Below, piece after piece: positions 51,963-59,744 of a stretch of 64,000 nt of DNA. The stretch covers positions 100,586 through 164,585 of the forward strand of contig NZ_QVON01000010.1 in the NCBI RefSeq assembly GCF_003426735.1, written 5' to 3'. Positions within the stretch are counted from its first letter, which is position 1, and each line of letters starts with the position of its first letter. Source of the DNA: Arenibacter sp. P308M17 (GTDB lineage: Bacteria; Bacteroidota; Bacteroidia; Flavobacteriales; Flavobacteriaceae). A program made the position numbers and the translations under genes. The notes below the pieces were generated by a model. The model searched no databases and was not told the origin of the DNA. It saw nothing but the letters and a program-made list of their open reading frames with translations.

Positions 51963-53435
51963 TCATTGCTTACTTGGGCCATAATCCAATCCAAGCTTAT
52001 TATCCCTTACCGAATTCAGTTTTCCCTGCAACTTCCTTTGCATTTCTTCAATTACATGTCCATAAGCCGGATTATTGGCCAGATTGTTATACTGTTTGGC
52101 ATCGTGCTCCATATCAAAAAGTTCCTTGCCGGCTCCCGCATCTTCGTCATATTGAATATAGGCCCATTTATGGTTTCGCAACAAAAAAGACTTGCCTCCT
52201 TGGCTTACGGAAAAAGCAAAATCCCTAACTTCCGATTGGGGATCATCCAAAGTCTTTACAAGACTTTTTCCCTGTAATTCCTTGGAGGCCTCCAACCCTG
52301 CCAGTTCGGCCAAGGTGGGATACAGATCCAAAAGTTCTGAAAAGGAATTACAAACCGCTGCTGCCTTTCCCGGTACTTTGATGATCAAGGGAACCCTGAC
52401 CGATTCCTCATGAAGGCTTACTTTCATCCAAAAACGGTGCTCCCCCAAATGAAATCCGTGATCAGAAGTAAAAACAACAATGGTATTATCCTCCAAACCT
52501 TCCTCCTTTAAGGTATTTAAAATCTTTCCCACCTGTGCATCCATATAGGCAACGGATGCATAGTACCCGGCTACGGCCTTTTTTTCCTGCTCTTCGGACA
52601 TTTCACCATTTACACTGGTAACGTAGTTAATTCCCCGGGCAGGAATGTCGTCCCAATCGTTTTCCACTTTAGGGGGCAATACCATTTCTTGGTGCGGATA
52701 TGGTTCAAAATACTTCTTTGGAGCAACAAAAGGTACATGGGGCCTTACCAGGCCGACCGCTAAAAAGAAAGGGGTTTCCTTATGCTGTCTAATAAGTTGT
52801 ACCGCCTTTTCTGCAGTTTTGCCATCGGAATGTATCAAATCGTCCCCATCTGCCTTTACGATGGTCATCACATTTCCGCCTTTTCTAGGCTTTAGCCCAT
52901 AGGGATTGTTCTGTACCCGTTCTGCCTCCCCCACGGCAGTCCATTCCGGTCCCTGACTGTTAAATCTTTCGGTCCAGGAAGCCTCATCATCCTGACCGTT
53001 GGAACCTGTTTCTATGTCTATAGGTACGCCCATATGATAAATCTTACTTACCCGTGCCGTATAGTATCCGTTCTCCTTAAATAATTGTGAAAGTGATTTA
53101 CGTGAAGGCCCCACCTTATCCCTTCCACTGACATATCCGTAGGTCGTAGTAGCATTGGGGTAATAGCCGAACATTAAAGATGCCCTTGAGGGCCCACAAA
53201 CCGGATATTGGGTGTAGGCCCTGGTATACTTGGTTCCTTGAGATGCCAATTGATCAATATTAGGGGTATGCGAGGCTTGGTTTTCATAAGATGAAACTGC
53301 GGTAGCCGTTAGGTCATCGGCAATTATGAAAAGAACATTTGGTTTTTTGGCACCACTTTTTTTTGTGGTTTTGTTCTGCTGGGCTTCCCCTAAAAAAAAG
53401 CACAAAAAAGATAAACAAAAGAGTATTTTTCCCAT
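51963..53435 (-). CDS. C-type sulfatase (S1 family, iduronate-2-sulfatase-like)
   Basis: A 490-residue secreted sulfatase with a signal peptide (MGKILFCLSFLCFFLGEAQQ). The Cys for formylglycine is in QYPVCGPSRASL (CxPSR), so it needs a maturase. Calcium-site Asp lie in IIADDLTATA and SDHGFHLGEHRFW. The sequence resembles the iduronate-2-sulfatase-like S1_7 group. It is alone, without glycan-degrading or Sus genes beside it, so its substrate is open. The 51695-51962 spacer before it holds nothing I recognise. Confidence 0.93.
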   Translation of the reverse strand: MGKILFCLSFLCFFLGEAQQNKTTKKSGAKKPNVLFIIADDLTATAVSSYENQASHTPNIDQLASQGTKYTRAYTQYPVCGPSRASLMFGYYPNATTTYGYVSGRDKVGPSRKSLSQLFKENGYYTARVSKIYHMGVPIDIETGSNGQDDEASWTERFNSQGPEWTAVGEAERVQNNPYGLKPRKGGNVMTIVKADGDDLIHSDGKTAEKAVQLIRQHKETPFFLAVGLVRPHVPFVAPKKYFEPYPHQEMVLPPKVENDWDDIPARGINYVTSVNGEMSEEQEKKAVAGYYASVAYMDAQVGKILNTLKEEGLEDNTIVVFTSDHGFHLGEHRFWMKVSLHEESVRVPLIIKVPGKAAAVCNSFSELLDLYPTLAELAGLEASKELQGKSLVKTLDDPQSEVRDFAFSVSQGGKSFLLRNHKWAYIQYDEDAGAGKELFDMEHDAKQYNNLANNPAYGHVIEEMQRKLQGKLNSVRDNKLGLDYGPSKQ

Positions 53436-53633
53436 TTAAAACATAGTTTTAAGATTCGTCAATTGAATAGCAGCAGACCCTTTGGGGTATTATTTAATTC
53501 ATTCCCTCGCCAATCCGAAACCGTAATGATATAAATGGGTCGTTCCGCATTAAGATTCGGAGTTGGAATTACGAATCTAATAAATACAAATAAGACTCTG
53601 TTAAAAAGCTAGATAAATCCTAAAAAATTCTCC

Positions 53634-53641
53634 TATTTTTG
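53634..53641 (+). promoter_or_regulatory. -7 box TATTTTTG, leaderless arrangement
   Basis: An exact TAnnTTTG ending 4 bases before the ATG at 53646, predicting an RNA starting at the start codon of the rlmD operon. Confidence 0.65.
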
Positions 53642-53645
53642 CCCC

Positions 53646-55061
53646 ATGGGCAGAAAGAATACAAGACAAGTTTTTGAAAACGTAGAAGTAGTTGATGCAG
53701 GAGCCAAAGGCAAGACCATTGGAAAGGCGCCGGACGGACGGGTAATATTCTTGATTAATACTGTCCCAGGAGATGTGGTGGATGTTATGACCACCAAAAA
53801 AAGAAAGGCCTATTTTGAAGGGGTAGCCACCAAATTCCATTCTTTTTCCAATAAAAGAACCAAACCGGTATGTGAGCATTTTGGGGTTTGTGGCGGTTGT
53901 AAGTGGCAGGATATGGACTATGCACACCAACTGTTCTATAAGCAAAAGGAGGTAGAGAACAACCTACGTAGAATTGGCCATTTGGAATTGCCGAAGACCA
54001 ATACCATCCTGGGCTCTAAAAAACAGTATTTCTATAGGAACAAGATGGAATTTTCTTTTTCGGATAGTCGGTGGTTAACGTTGGAAGAAATTAAATCCGA
54101 CAGGGAAATTGACGATAAAAACGCTCTGGGGTTTCACATCCCAGGTATGTGGGACAAAATATTGGACATTAAAAAATGTCATTTACAGGAAGATCCTTCC
54201 AACGCCATTAGGTTGGAAATAAAGGATTTCGCCATAAAGAACGATCTTTCTTTCTTCAATCCCAGAAACCAATGGGGCATGCTGCGTACAGTAATGATAC
54301 GCACCTCCTCTACCGGGGAAATTATGGTCATGATCCAGTTCTTTGAGGATAATTTGGAAAAAAGGGAATTATTGATGCATCATTTGGCAGCCACTTTTCC
54401 AGAAATAACCTCCCTGTTATATGTCATCAATCAAAAACAGAACGACACCATATACGACCAAAAAATCATATGTTTTTCGGGAAGGGACCATATTTTTGAG
54501 GAAATGGAAGGCCTGCAGTTTAAAATAAATGCCAAATCATTTTATCAAACCAACTCGGAACAGGCATATGAACTTTACAAAGTAACCCGGGATTTTGCCG
54601 AACTTAATGGAAATGAATTGGTATATGACCTTTACACCGGTACGGGGACCATTGCCCAATTTGTAGCCAAAAAGGCCAAAAAAGTTATAGGCATAGAAGC
54701 AGTTCCCGAAGCTATAGCGGACGCCAAGGCCAACGCCAGGAGAAATAAAATAGATAATGTTGAATTTTTTGTAGGGGATATGAAGAATGTCTTTACTCCT
54801 GCCTTTATAAAGGAGCACGGTAGGCCAAACCTAATTATTACCGATCCCCCCAGAGATGGTATGCACGCGGCCGTTGTGCAGCAAATACTATCCATTGCTC
54901 CGGAAAAAGTAGTATATGTTAGCTGTAATAGCGCTACACAGGCCAGGGATCTGGAAATGATGAAGGAGGATTATGAAATATTAAAAGTGCAGCCTGTTGA
55001 TATGTTTCCACAAACCCATCATGTTGAAAATGTTGTACTTTTAAAAAAAAGGGCCAAATAG
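53646..55061 (+). CDS. rlmD: 23S rRNA (uracil-C5)-methyltransferase
   Basis: A 471-residue SAM-dependent enzyme of the TrmA/RlmC/RlmD group. The N-terminal TRAM domain (about 8-65) is followed by a 4Fe-4S site with CEHFGVCGGCKWQ and KKCH. The methyltransferase core has VYDLYTGTGTIAQFVAKKA, ITDPPRDGMH and the catalytic Cys in VVYVSCNSATQARDL. RlmD methylates U1939 in E. coli 23S RNA; whether this copy acts there is inferred. It starts the rlmD-DUF6452-DUF6048 operon (gap 11 bases, overlap 20 bases). Confidence 0.93.
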   Translation: MGRKNTRQVFENVEVVDAGAKGKTIGKAPDGRVIFLINTVPGDVVDVMTTKKRKAYFEGVATKFHSFSNKRTKPVCEHFGVCGGCKWQDMDYAHQLFYKQKEVENNLRRIGHLELPKTNTILGSKKQYFYRNKMEFSFSDSRWLTLEEIKSDREIDDKNALGFHIPGMWDKILDIKKCHLQEDPSNAIRLEIKDFAIKNDLSFFNPRNQWGMLRTVMIRTSSTGEIMVMIQFFEDNLEKRELLMHHLAATFPEITSLLYVINQKQNDTIYDQKIICFSGRDHIFEEMEGLQFKINAKSFYQTNSEQAYELYKVTRDFAELNGNELVYDLYTGTGTIAQFVAKKAKKVIGIEAVPEAIADAKANARRNKIDNVEFFVGDMKNVFTPAFIKEHGRPNLIITDPPRDGMHAAVVQQILSIAPEKVVYVSCNSATQARDLEMMKEDYEILKVQPVDMFPQTHHVENVVLLKKRAK

Positions 55062-55072
55062 TCCATTCAAAA

Positions 55073-55603
55073 ATGAGAAAATTCCAGACTGCAATATTGG
55101 TTATAATTATATTTATCAGCGTAGGGGCCTGTGAAAAAGATGATATCTGTATAGACGGGGTCACCCCTTTGCTAGTGATACGGTTTTATGATGTGGACAA
55201 CCCTACCGCATTGAAAAAGGTTACCAAATTTAGAATTGTGGGAGTTGGCCAGAATACAACGGTCACCACGGTATCCGACAGAACCGACTTGGATTCCATT
55301 GCCATTCCGTTAAAGGTGGCAGAAAACACTACAGGTTTTTATTTTATCCGCAATTCTTCAGATGTAGAGGCCACTAATTCCAGCGGAGACACAATTACTG
55401 TTGAAGGAGGGGATCTGGATACCTTATACTTGAATTATAATAAGATAGATAAGTTTGTTTCCAGGGCCTGTGGGTATATTGCCAATTATGAAGATGTAAG
55501 TAGTGATTTAAAAATGGAAACGGATAATTGGATAAAGGACATTGAGATTGTAACCCCATTGGTAGAAAATTCAACAGCGGCCCATGTTAAAATATTTCAT
55601 TAA
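55073..55603 (+). CDS. DUF6452 family lipoprotein
   Basis: A 176-residue lipoprotein: KFQTAILVIIIFISVGAC ends in the lipobox Cys20. The mature part is beta-rich with short FYDVDNPTALKKV and GDLDTLYLNYN segments, and a CGYIANYED motif. DUF6452 is a flavobacterial family with no known function. It lies 11 bases after rlmD and its last 20 bases overlap the start of the DUF6048 gene, suggesting co-translation and a common envelope role. Confidence 0.82.
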   Translation: MRKFQTAILVIIIFISVGACEKDDICIDGVTPLLVIRFYDVDNPTALKKVTKFRIVGVGQNTTVTTVSDRTDLDSIAIPLKVAENTTGFYFIRNSSDVEATNSSGDTITVEGGDLDTLYLNYNKIDKFVSRACGYIANYEDVSSDLKMETDNWIKDIEIVTPLVENSTAAHVKIFH

Positions 55604-56396
55604 TAGTTTTCTATTTTTCGCCATTTTTTTGGGATATTCCCAAAGCAAGCCCATTGACCTGCAGCCAAAAGATACGGTGGCCCACACCGACCCCTATGGT
55701 ATTAGGGTAGGAATAGATCTTAGTCGCCCCTTAATTTCATTTTTCAATGATGACTACCAAGGACTTGAAATTGTTGGGGATTATAGGATTACCAACAGAC
55801 TTTATGTGGCAGCTGAACTGGGTAATGAAAAGAATACCAAACAAGAGGACCTATACAATTTTACTACCTCTGGAAGCTACCTAAAACTTGGTGTGGATTA
55901 TAATACCTACGGCAATTGGTACGGTATGAACAATTCAATACATGTAGGGGGGCGCTACGCCTATAGTACCTTTAACCAAACGTTGAACAATTATAAGATA
56001 TTTGATACTAACCGATATTGGAACGATCCGGAATATCAAATAAATCCTGACCCCAATGCCATTAATGATTTTCCCTGGGGCTCGGAGGTAGCCCAAGAAT
56101 TTAGCGGACTTAATGCCAGCTGGCTGGAAGCCGTGCTGGGTGTAAAGGCCGAACTCTTCGCCAACATTTATTTAGGGGCCAGCGTCCGCATTGGGTTCCT
56201 GGTAAGCAACAAGGAACCGGACAACTTTAGAAACCTATGGATCCCAGGATTCAACAAAGTTACCGACGGGAGTAAATTTGGCGTGGGTTACAATTATTCC
56301 ATCACCTATTTTATACCGCTCTACAAAAAAGCCAAAAAAATTCAGGAAGAGGAAGAAAAGAAACCGCCCATGGAAGAAAAACCTACAGCTCCCTAA
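55584..56396 (+). CDS. DUF6048 family outer-membrane protein
   Basis: A 270-residue protein with a signal peptide (MLKYFINSFLFFAIFLGYSQ) and alternating-strand beta structure of the outer-membrane barrel type (YRITNRLYVAAELGNEKNTK, ANIYLGASVRIGFLVSN, VGYNYSITYFIPLY). It ends in a Lys/Glu/Pro tail (EEEEKKPPMEEKPTAP). DUF6048 is described only by number. It follows DUF6452 with overlapping ends; the pair may form an outer-membrane unit. The 56397-56647 spacer behind it contains only a doubtful 63-codon frame. Confidence 0.82.
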   Translation: MLKYFINSFLFFAIFLGYSQSKPIDLQPKDTVAHTDPYGIRVGIDLSRPLISFFNDDYQGLEIVGDYRITNRLYVAAELGNEKNTKQEDLYNFTTSGSYLKLGVDYNTYGNWYGMNNSIHVGGRYAYSTFNQTLNNYKIFDTNRYWNDPEYQINPDPNAINDFPWGSEVAQEFSGLNASWLEAVLGVKAELFANIYLGASVRIGFLVSNKEPDNFRNLWIPGFNKVTDGSKFGVGYNYSITYFIPLYKKAKKIQEEEEKKPPMEEKPTAP

Positions 56397-56647
56397 AACC
56401 CCTTAAGAAAAATCCATTTCATTATTAGTTTCCCTCCCGATTGCATTTTTACGGCACTGGATTTGGGTGCCAATACACTTGCGGCCACTCCCCGGCCATA
56501 AACGCCAAGACCAGGGTATTGAGGGACAATTACATTGCAAGTAATATTCTGGCCGCAACAAACAAAATGGCGAACCCTAGAAAATTCAAGATGAGGGCTT
56601 TGTATTTTTGTTTCAAATTTCTGTACTTTTAAATAATTGGATTTTAA

Positions 56648-57811
56648 CTATTCCTCTTTGTTAAACTTGGCCTTCTTACTGCCCTCGTACATTACATATT
56701 TTACCAATCGTGACTCCAAATGGCTATTATAGACCTTGATCTTCCTTGAAGGACGGAGTCCCACAAACTTTAAGGCCTCCAGGTTGGATGTAATGAACCA
56801 GGCATCCGTTCCCTGGTAATTTCTTTTTAATGTATTCCCTATTTCGGTATAAAATTCCTCCATTTCAATATCCAATCGCTCGCCGTAAGGTGGATTGAAT
56901 ACCATATGCAAGTGATTGTCCGTGAATTTTTCCGTATCAAAAAAGTTTTTCCTTTCCACGGTTATGTAATCGGATAAATTGGCATTGACAATGTTATCCT
57001 GGGCCTTTCTTACTGCAGAGGGTGCCTTGTCATATCCCATGAGCTTATGATGAAATTCCCGGGTCCTATTAAGACTACTATCTACAATTTTTTCAAAAAG
57101 ATCGGCATCAAAATCGTGCCATTTTTCAAAGGCAAATTCCTTCCTATTAATGTTGGCAGGAATATTACAGGCAATCATGGCCGCTTCAGTAAGTAAAGTG
57201 CCGCTACCACACATGGGGTCCAAAAAATCACATTGTCCGTCCCATCCACTTAACAACAAAAGACCGGCTGCCAATACCTCGTTTATGGGAGCGATATTGG
57301 TGGCAGTCCTGTACCCCCGTTGATGTAGGGATCTCCCGGAAGAATCCAGGGCCACATTGCACTGATTGTTCTGGATATGGATATTGATCCTAACATCAGG
57401 GAATTTTATATCTACATCCGGTCTACTGCCATCCGTATCCCTAAACTTATCCACTATGGCGTCTTTTGTTTTTTGGGAGACATATAAGGAATGGGTAAAA
57501 TTTTCGCTGTTCACCGTGGCATCTATGGCAAAGGTCGTGGAGGTGGACAGATAATCGAACCAATCCATGGCATAGATCTTTTTGTAGAGATCGTTTTCAT
57601 CCCTAACATGAAATGAATGAATGGGTTTAACTATTTTTATCGCAGTCCGCAAACAAAGGTTTGCCTTGTACATGAAACCGGTATCGCCCTCAAAAAAAAC
57701 GCTCCGGACCCCTTCTTCAACATTTCCCGCACCTAGGTTACGGAGTTCTTTGGCCAAAATTTCTTCAAAACCGAACATGGTCTTGGCCACCATTTTAAAA
57801 TTATTGTTCAT
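56648..57811 (-). CDS. THUMP-domain class I RNA methyltransferase (RlmL/Trm14-like)
   Basis: A 387-residue SAM-dependent methyltransferase. A THUMP domain lies at about 50-165, then the Rossmann core with FLDPMCGSGTLLTEAAMIAC, the Asp-rich helix FEKWHDFDADLF, and the target motif NPPYGERLD (NPPY), so it methylates N2 of guanosine. It corresponds to the N-terminal half of E. coli RlmKL or to tRNA enzymes TrmG10/Trm14; the RNA is not clear. A -7 box 21 bases upstream gives a leader of about 16 bases. Confidence 0.92.
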   Translation of the reverse strand: MNNNFKMVAKTMFGFEEILAKELRNLGAGNVEEGVRSVFFEGDTGFMYKANLCLRTAIKIVKPIHSFHVRDENDLYKKIYAMDWFDYLSTSTTFAIDATVNSENFTHSLYVSQKTKDAIVDKFRDTDGSRPDVDIKFPDVRINIHIQNNQCNVALDSSGRSLHQRGYRTATNIAPINEVLAAGLLLLSGWDGQCDFLDPMCGSGTLLTEAAMIACNIPANINRKEFAFEKWHDFDADLFEKIVDSSLNRTREFHHKLMGYDKAPSAVRKAQDNIVNANLSDYITVERKNFFDTEKFTDNHLHMVFNPPYGERLDIEMEEFYTEIGNTLKRNYQGTDAWFITSNLEALKFVGLRPSRKIKVYNSHLESRLVKYVMYEGSKKAKFNKEE

Positions 57812-57831
57812 ATCTACCTTTAAGAATAACG

Positions 57832-57839
57832 CAAAAATA
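57832..57839 (-). promoter_or_regulatory. Bacteroidetes -7 box TATTTTTG
   Basis: An exact TAnnTTTG on the minus strand, 20 bases before the THUMP methyltransferase ATG. Confidence 0.6.
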
Positions 57840-57870
57840 CGTTAATTTTAGCCCTTATTAGCCAATATGG

Positions 57871-57878
57871 TAATTTTG
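57871..57878 (+). promoter_or_regulatory. Bacteroidetes -7 box TAATTTTG
   Basis: An exact TAnnTTTG, 23 bases before the ZIP transporter ATG, back to back with the minus-strand box at 57832-57839. Confidence 0.6.
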
Positions 57879-57901
57879 TAGAATACCAGAACCATTCCTA
57901 A

Positions 57902-58573
57902 ATGAAATATGTATTACCCATTCTTGGCGTATTGCTAAGTTTTATATTTGTGTACTTCACCAAACCAAAAAACAAGGAAGTCTTTAAACTGCTCCTTGCT
58001 TTCAGCGGGGCTTTTTTACTGGCACTTACCGTATTTGAACTGTTCCCTGAAGTTTATGGCAGTGCAGCACCAAAAACGGTAGGGGTATTTATAATGCTGG
58101 GGATCCTGCTCCAGATTTTTCTAGAATTTTTTTCCAAGGGAGCCGAACATGGACATGTTCATTTAGACCCCGAAAAGTCTGATTTTCCGTGGATGCTTTT
58201 CATTAGCTTATGTATCCATTCCCTGCTTGAAGGGTTGCCTATAGAAAATCACGGCACTATTCTATACGGAATTTTGATCCATAAAATTCCAATAGCCATC
58301 ATCCTTAGCATATTTTTATTAAGCTCCAAGATAAAGTTATCCTCTGCCCTATTCTTTATTGTACTATTTTCCTTGATGACACCCATAGGCACCTACATTG
58401 CTGCCAATTATGAGATTGTCCAAACCTATGCCGTCTTCCTGAACGCTTTGGTTATTGGCGTTTTCCTGCATATTTCGACTGTTATTTTGTTTGAAAGTTC
58501 GGAAGCCCATAAGTTTAACCTGCGAAAATTGGTGGTCATAATATTGGGTATCGCAATAGCTTATTCCCTATAA
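57902..58573 (+). CDS. ZIP family metal transporter
   Basis: A 223-residue inner-membrane transporter with about seven helices. The metal-binding parts are SGAFLLALTVFELFPEVY (helix 2), a His-rich loop HGHVHLDP, the SLCIHSLLEGLPI helix with the ZIP H-S-x-x-E pattern (HSLLEG), and HKIPIAIILSIFLLSSK. It imports or exports zinc or iron; the ion is inferred. It is followed directly by a DUF4268 gene with no gap. Confidence 0.9.
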   Translation: MKYVLPILGVLLSFIFVYFTKPKNKEVFKLLLAFSGAFLLALTVFELFPEVYGSAAPKTVGVFIMLGILLQIFLEFFSKGAEHGHVHLDPEKSDFPWMLFISLCIHSLLEGLPIENHGTILYGILIHKIPIAIILSIFLLSSKIKLSSALFFIVLFSLMTPIGTYIAANYEIVQTYAVFLNALVIGVFLHISTVILFESSEAHKFNLRKLVVIILGIAIAYSL

Positions 58574-59002
58574 ATGTTCAGCAGGGACGAAGCCAAAAAG
58601 TTAAGGCAGGAATTCTGGATTTCCTTCGGCAAATCCTTTCCCAGAAAATGGATTCTGTACAATACCGGTATTAAGGATTGTTCCTTTAAATTTCATTTCG
58701 ATTTAAAGAGTGCCATGGTATCTATGGATATTGAAAATCAGGATTTGGAAAAACGGCTGGAATTATGGGAAAAAATAATCTCCCTGCAATCGCTTTTTAA
58801 AGACGAATATTTACCTGAAGCCCTGTTTCAGGATACGGTTTTCCTAAAAAACGGCAAGGAAATCTCCAGGGTCTCGGTAAGCTTGGAACATGTTTCCATT
58901 CACAATAAAAACACCTGGCAAATGACCATGGAGTTTTTAAAGGAAAACATGGCCAAATTTGAAGATTTCTTTAAAGAATATGAAGATATTATTCGTCCTT
59001 AA
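58574..59002 (+). CDS. DUF4268 family protein
   Basis: A 142-residue cytoplasmic protein. It starts directly after the ZIP stop (58573). The DUF4268 pattern is FSRDEAKKLRQEFWISFGKS, KDCSFKFHFDLKSAMVSMDI and KNTWQMTMEFLKENM. The family often occurs as the C-terminal domain of type IV restriction or nuclease-like proteins; here it stands alone. Role unknown. The ZIP neighbour may be only positional. Its stop is shared with the convergent hemolysin III gene (TTAA). Confidence 0.85.
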   Translation: MFSRDEAKKLRQEFWISFGKSFPRKWILYNTGIKDCSFKFHFDLKSAMVSMDIENQDLEKRLELWEKIISLQSLFKDEYLPEALFQDTVFLKNGKEISRVSVSLEHVSIHNKNTWQMTMEFLKENMAKFEDFFKEYEDIIRP

Positions 59003-59616
59003 ACCACATCGATCAAAATAAAAAACCAATGGCTGATGGCACCTCCCAGTACAAACAAATGCCAGATAAAGTGGTTATAAGGGATTCTCTCCATAGCGTA
59101 AAAAACAATTCCCAAGGTATAAAAAGCACCTCCTAGAAAAAGCACTCCCAGACCAACGGTAGAAGTCTTAATCAGTAAAGTATCCAGATCCAATACGATC
59201 AACCAGCCCATTATTAAATATAGCAACACTGAAATAAATTCGTATTTCCCAGTATAGAACAATTTCATTACCGTTCCCAAGGCAGCTATTCCCCAAACGG
59301 TATAAAACAGTAGCCATCCATTACCTTTGCCCAGCAAAATTAAAGCCACCGGTGTATAGGTCCCGGCAATCAAAAAATAAATGCTGATGTGATCCAATAT
59401 TCTTAACCCGTTTTTTAAATTGGGATCCCTCACAAGATGGTAGAGGGTAGATGCCGAAAACAGCATCACAATGGAAACACTGTAGACCACAATTGAAAAA
59501 GTGGCATAAGTAGTATGCTGTCGGCTATTTTGCAATACCACCACAAAGCCTATCAACCCCAGTACTACTCCAAGGGCATGGGACAGGGTATTCCATTTTT
59601 CCTCTTTGGCGTGCAT
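58999..59616 (-). CDS. Hemolysin III family (PAQR-type) membrane protein
   Basis: A 205-residue seven-helix protein of the HlyIII/PAQR family. The three motif regions are LSHALGVVLGLIG, SASTLYHLVRD and LDHISIYFLIAGTYTPVALI, with FIWHLFVLGGAISHWFF at the C-terminus; the conserved His and Ser/Asp may hold zinc. Family members are thought to have ceramidase- or receptor-like hydrolase roles. A -7 box ends 4 bases before the ATG. Its stop overlaps the DUF4268 stop by four bases. Confidence 0.92.
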   Translation of the reverse strand: MHAKEEKWNTLSHALGVVLGLIGFVVVLQNSRQHTTYATFSIVVYSVSIVMLFSASTLYHLVRDPNLKNGLRILDHISIYFLIAGTYTPVALILLGKGNGWLLFYTVWGIAALGTVMKLFYTGKYEFISVLLYLIMGWLIVLDLDTLLIKTSTVGLGVLFLGGAFYTLGIVFYAMERIPYNHFIWHLFVLGGAISHWFFILIDVV

Positions 59617-59620
59617 GCCC

Positions 59621-59628
59621 CAAAATTA
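59621..59628 (-). promoter_or_regulatory. -7 box TAATTTTG, leaderless arrangement
   Basis: An exact TAnnTTTG on the minus strand ending 4 bases before the ATG at 59616, predicting an RNA starting at the start codon of the hemolysin III gene. Confidence 0.63.
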
Positions 59629-59744
59629 TACAAATGTTTTTAAAGAGACCTACTCTTGGGTTGAAATTTGATTGTTAAATATCACCGTATTTTAAATACG
59701 CAATATGACCAAAAACGACTTTATTATAGTTATACAATATTATC

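Noticed and set aside
51963..53435. Sulfatase as part of a polysaccharide utilisation locus
   Set aside because: It is bounded by ornithine aminotransferase and rlmD, with no other glycan genes.
56441..56632. 63-codon plus-strand frame after DUF6048
   Set aside because: No promoter, signal peptide or domain; codon use is unlike that of neighbouring genes.
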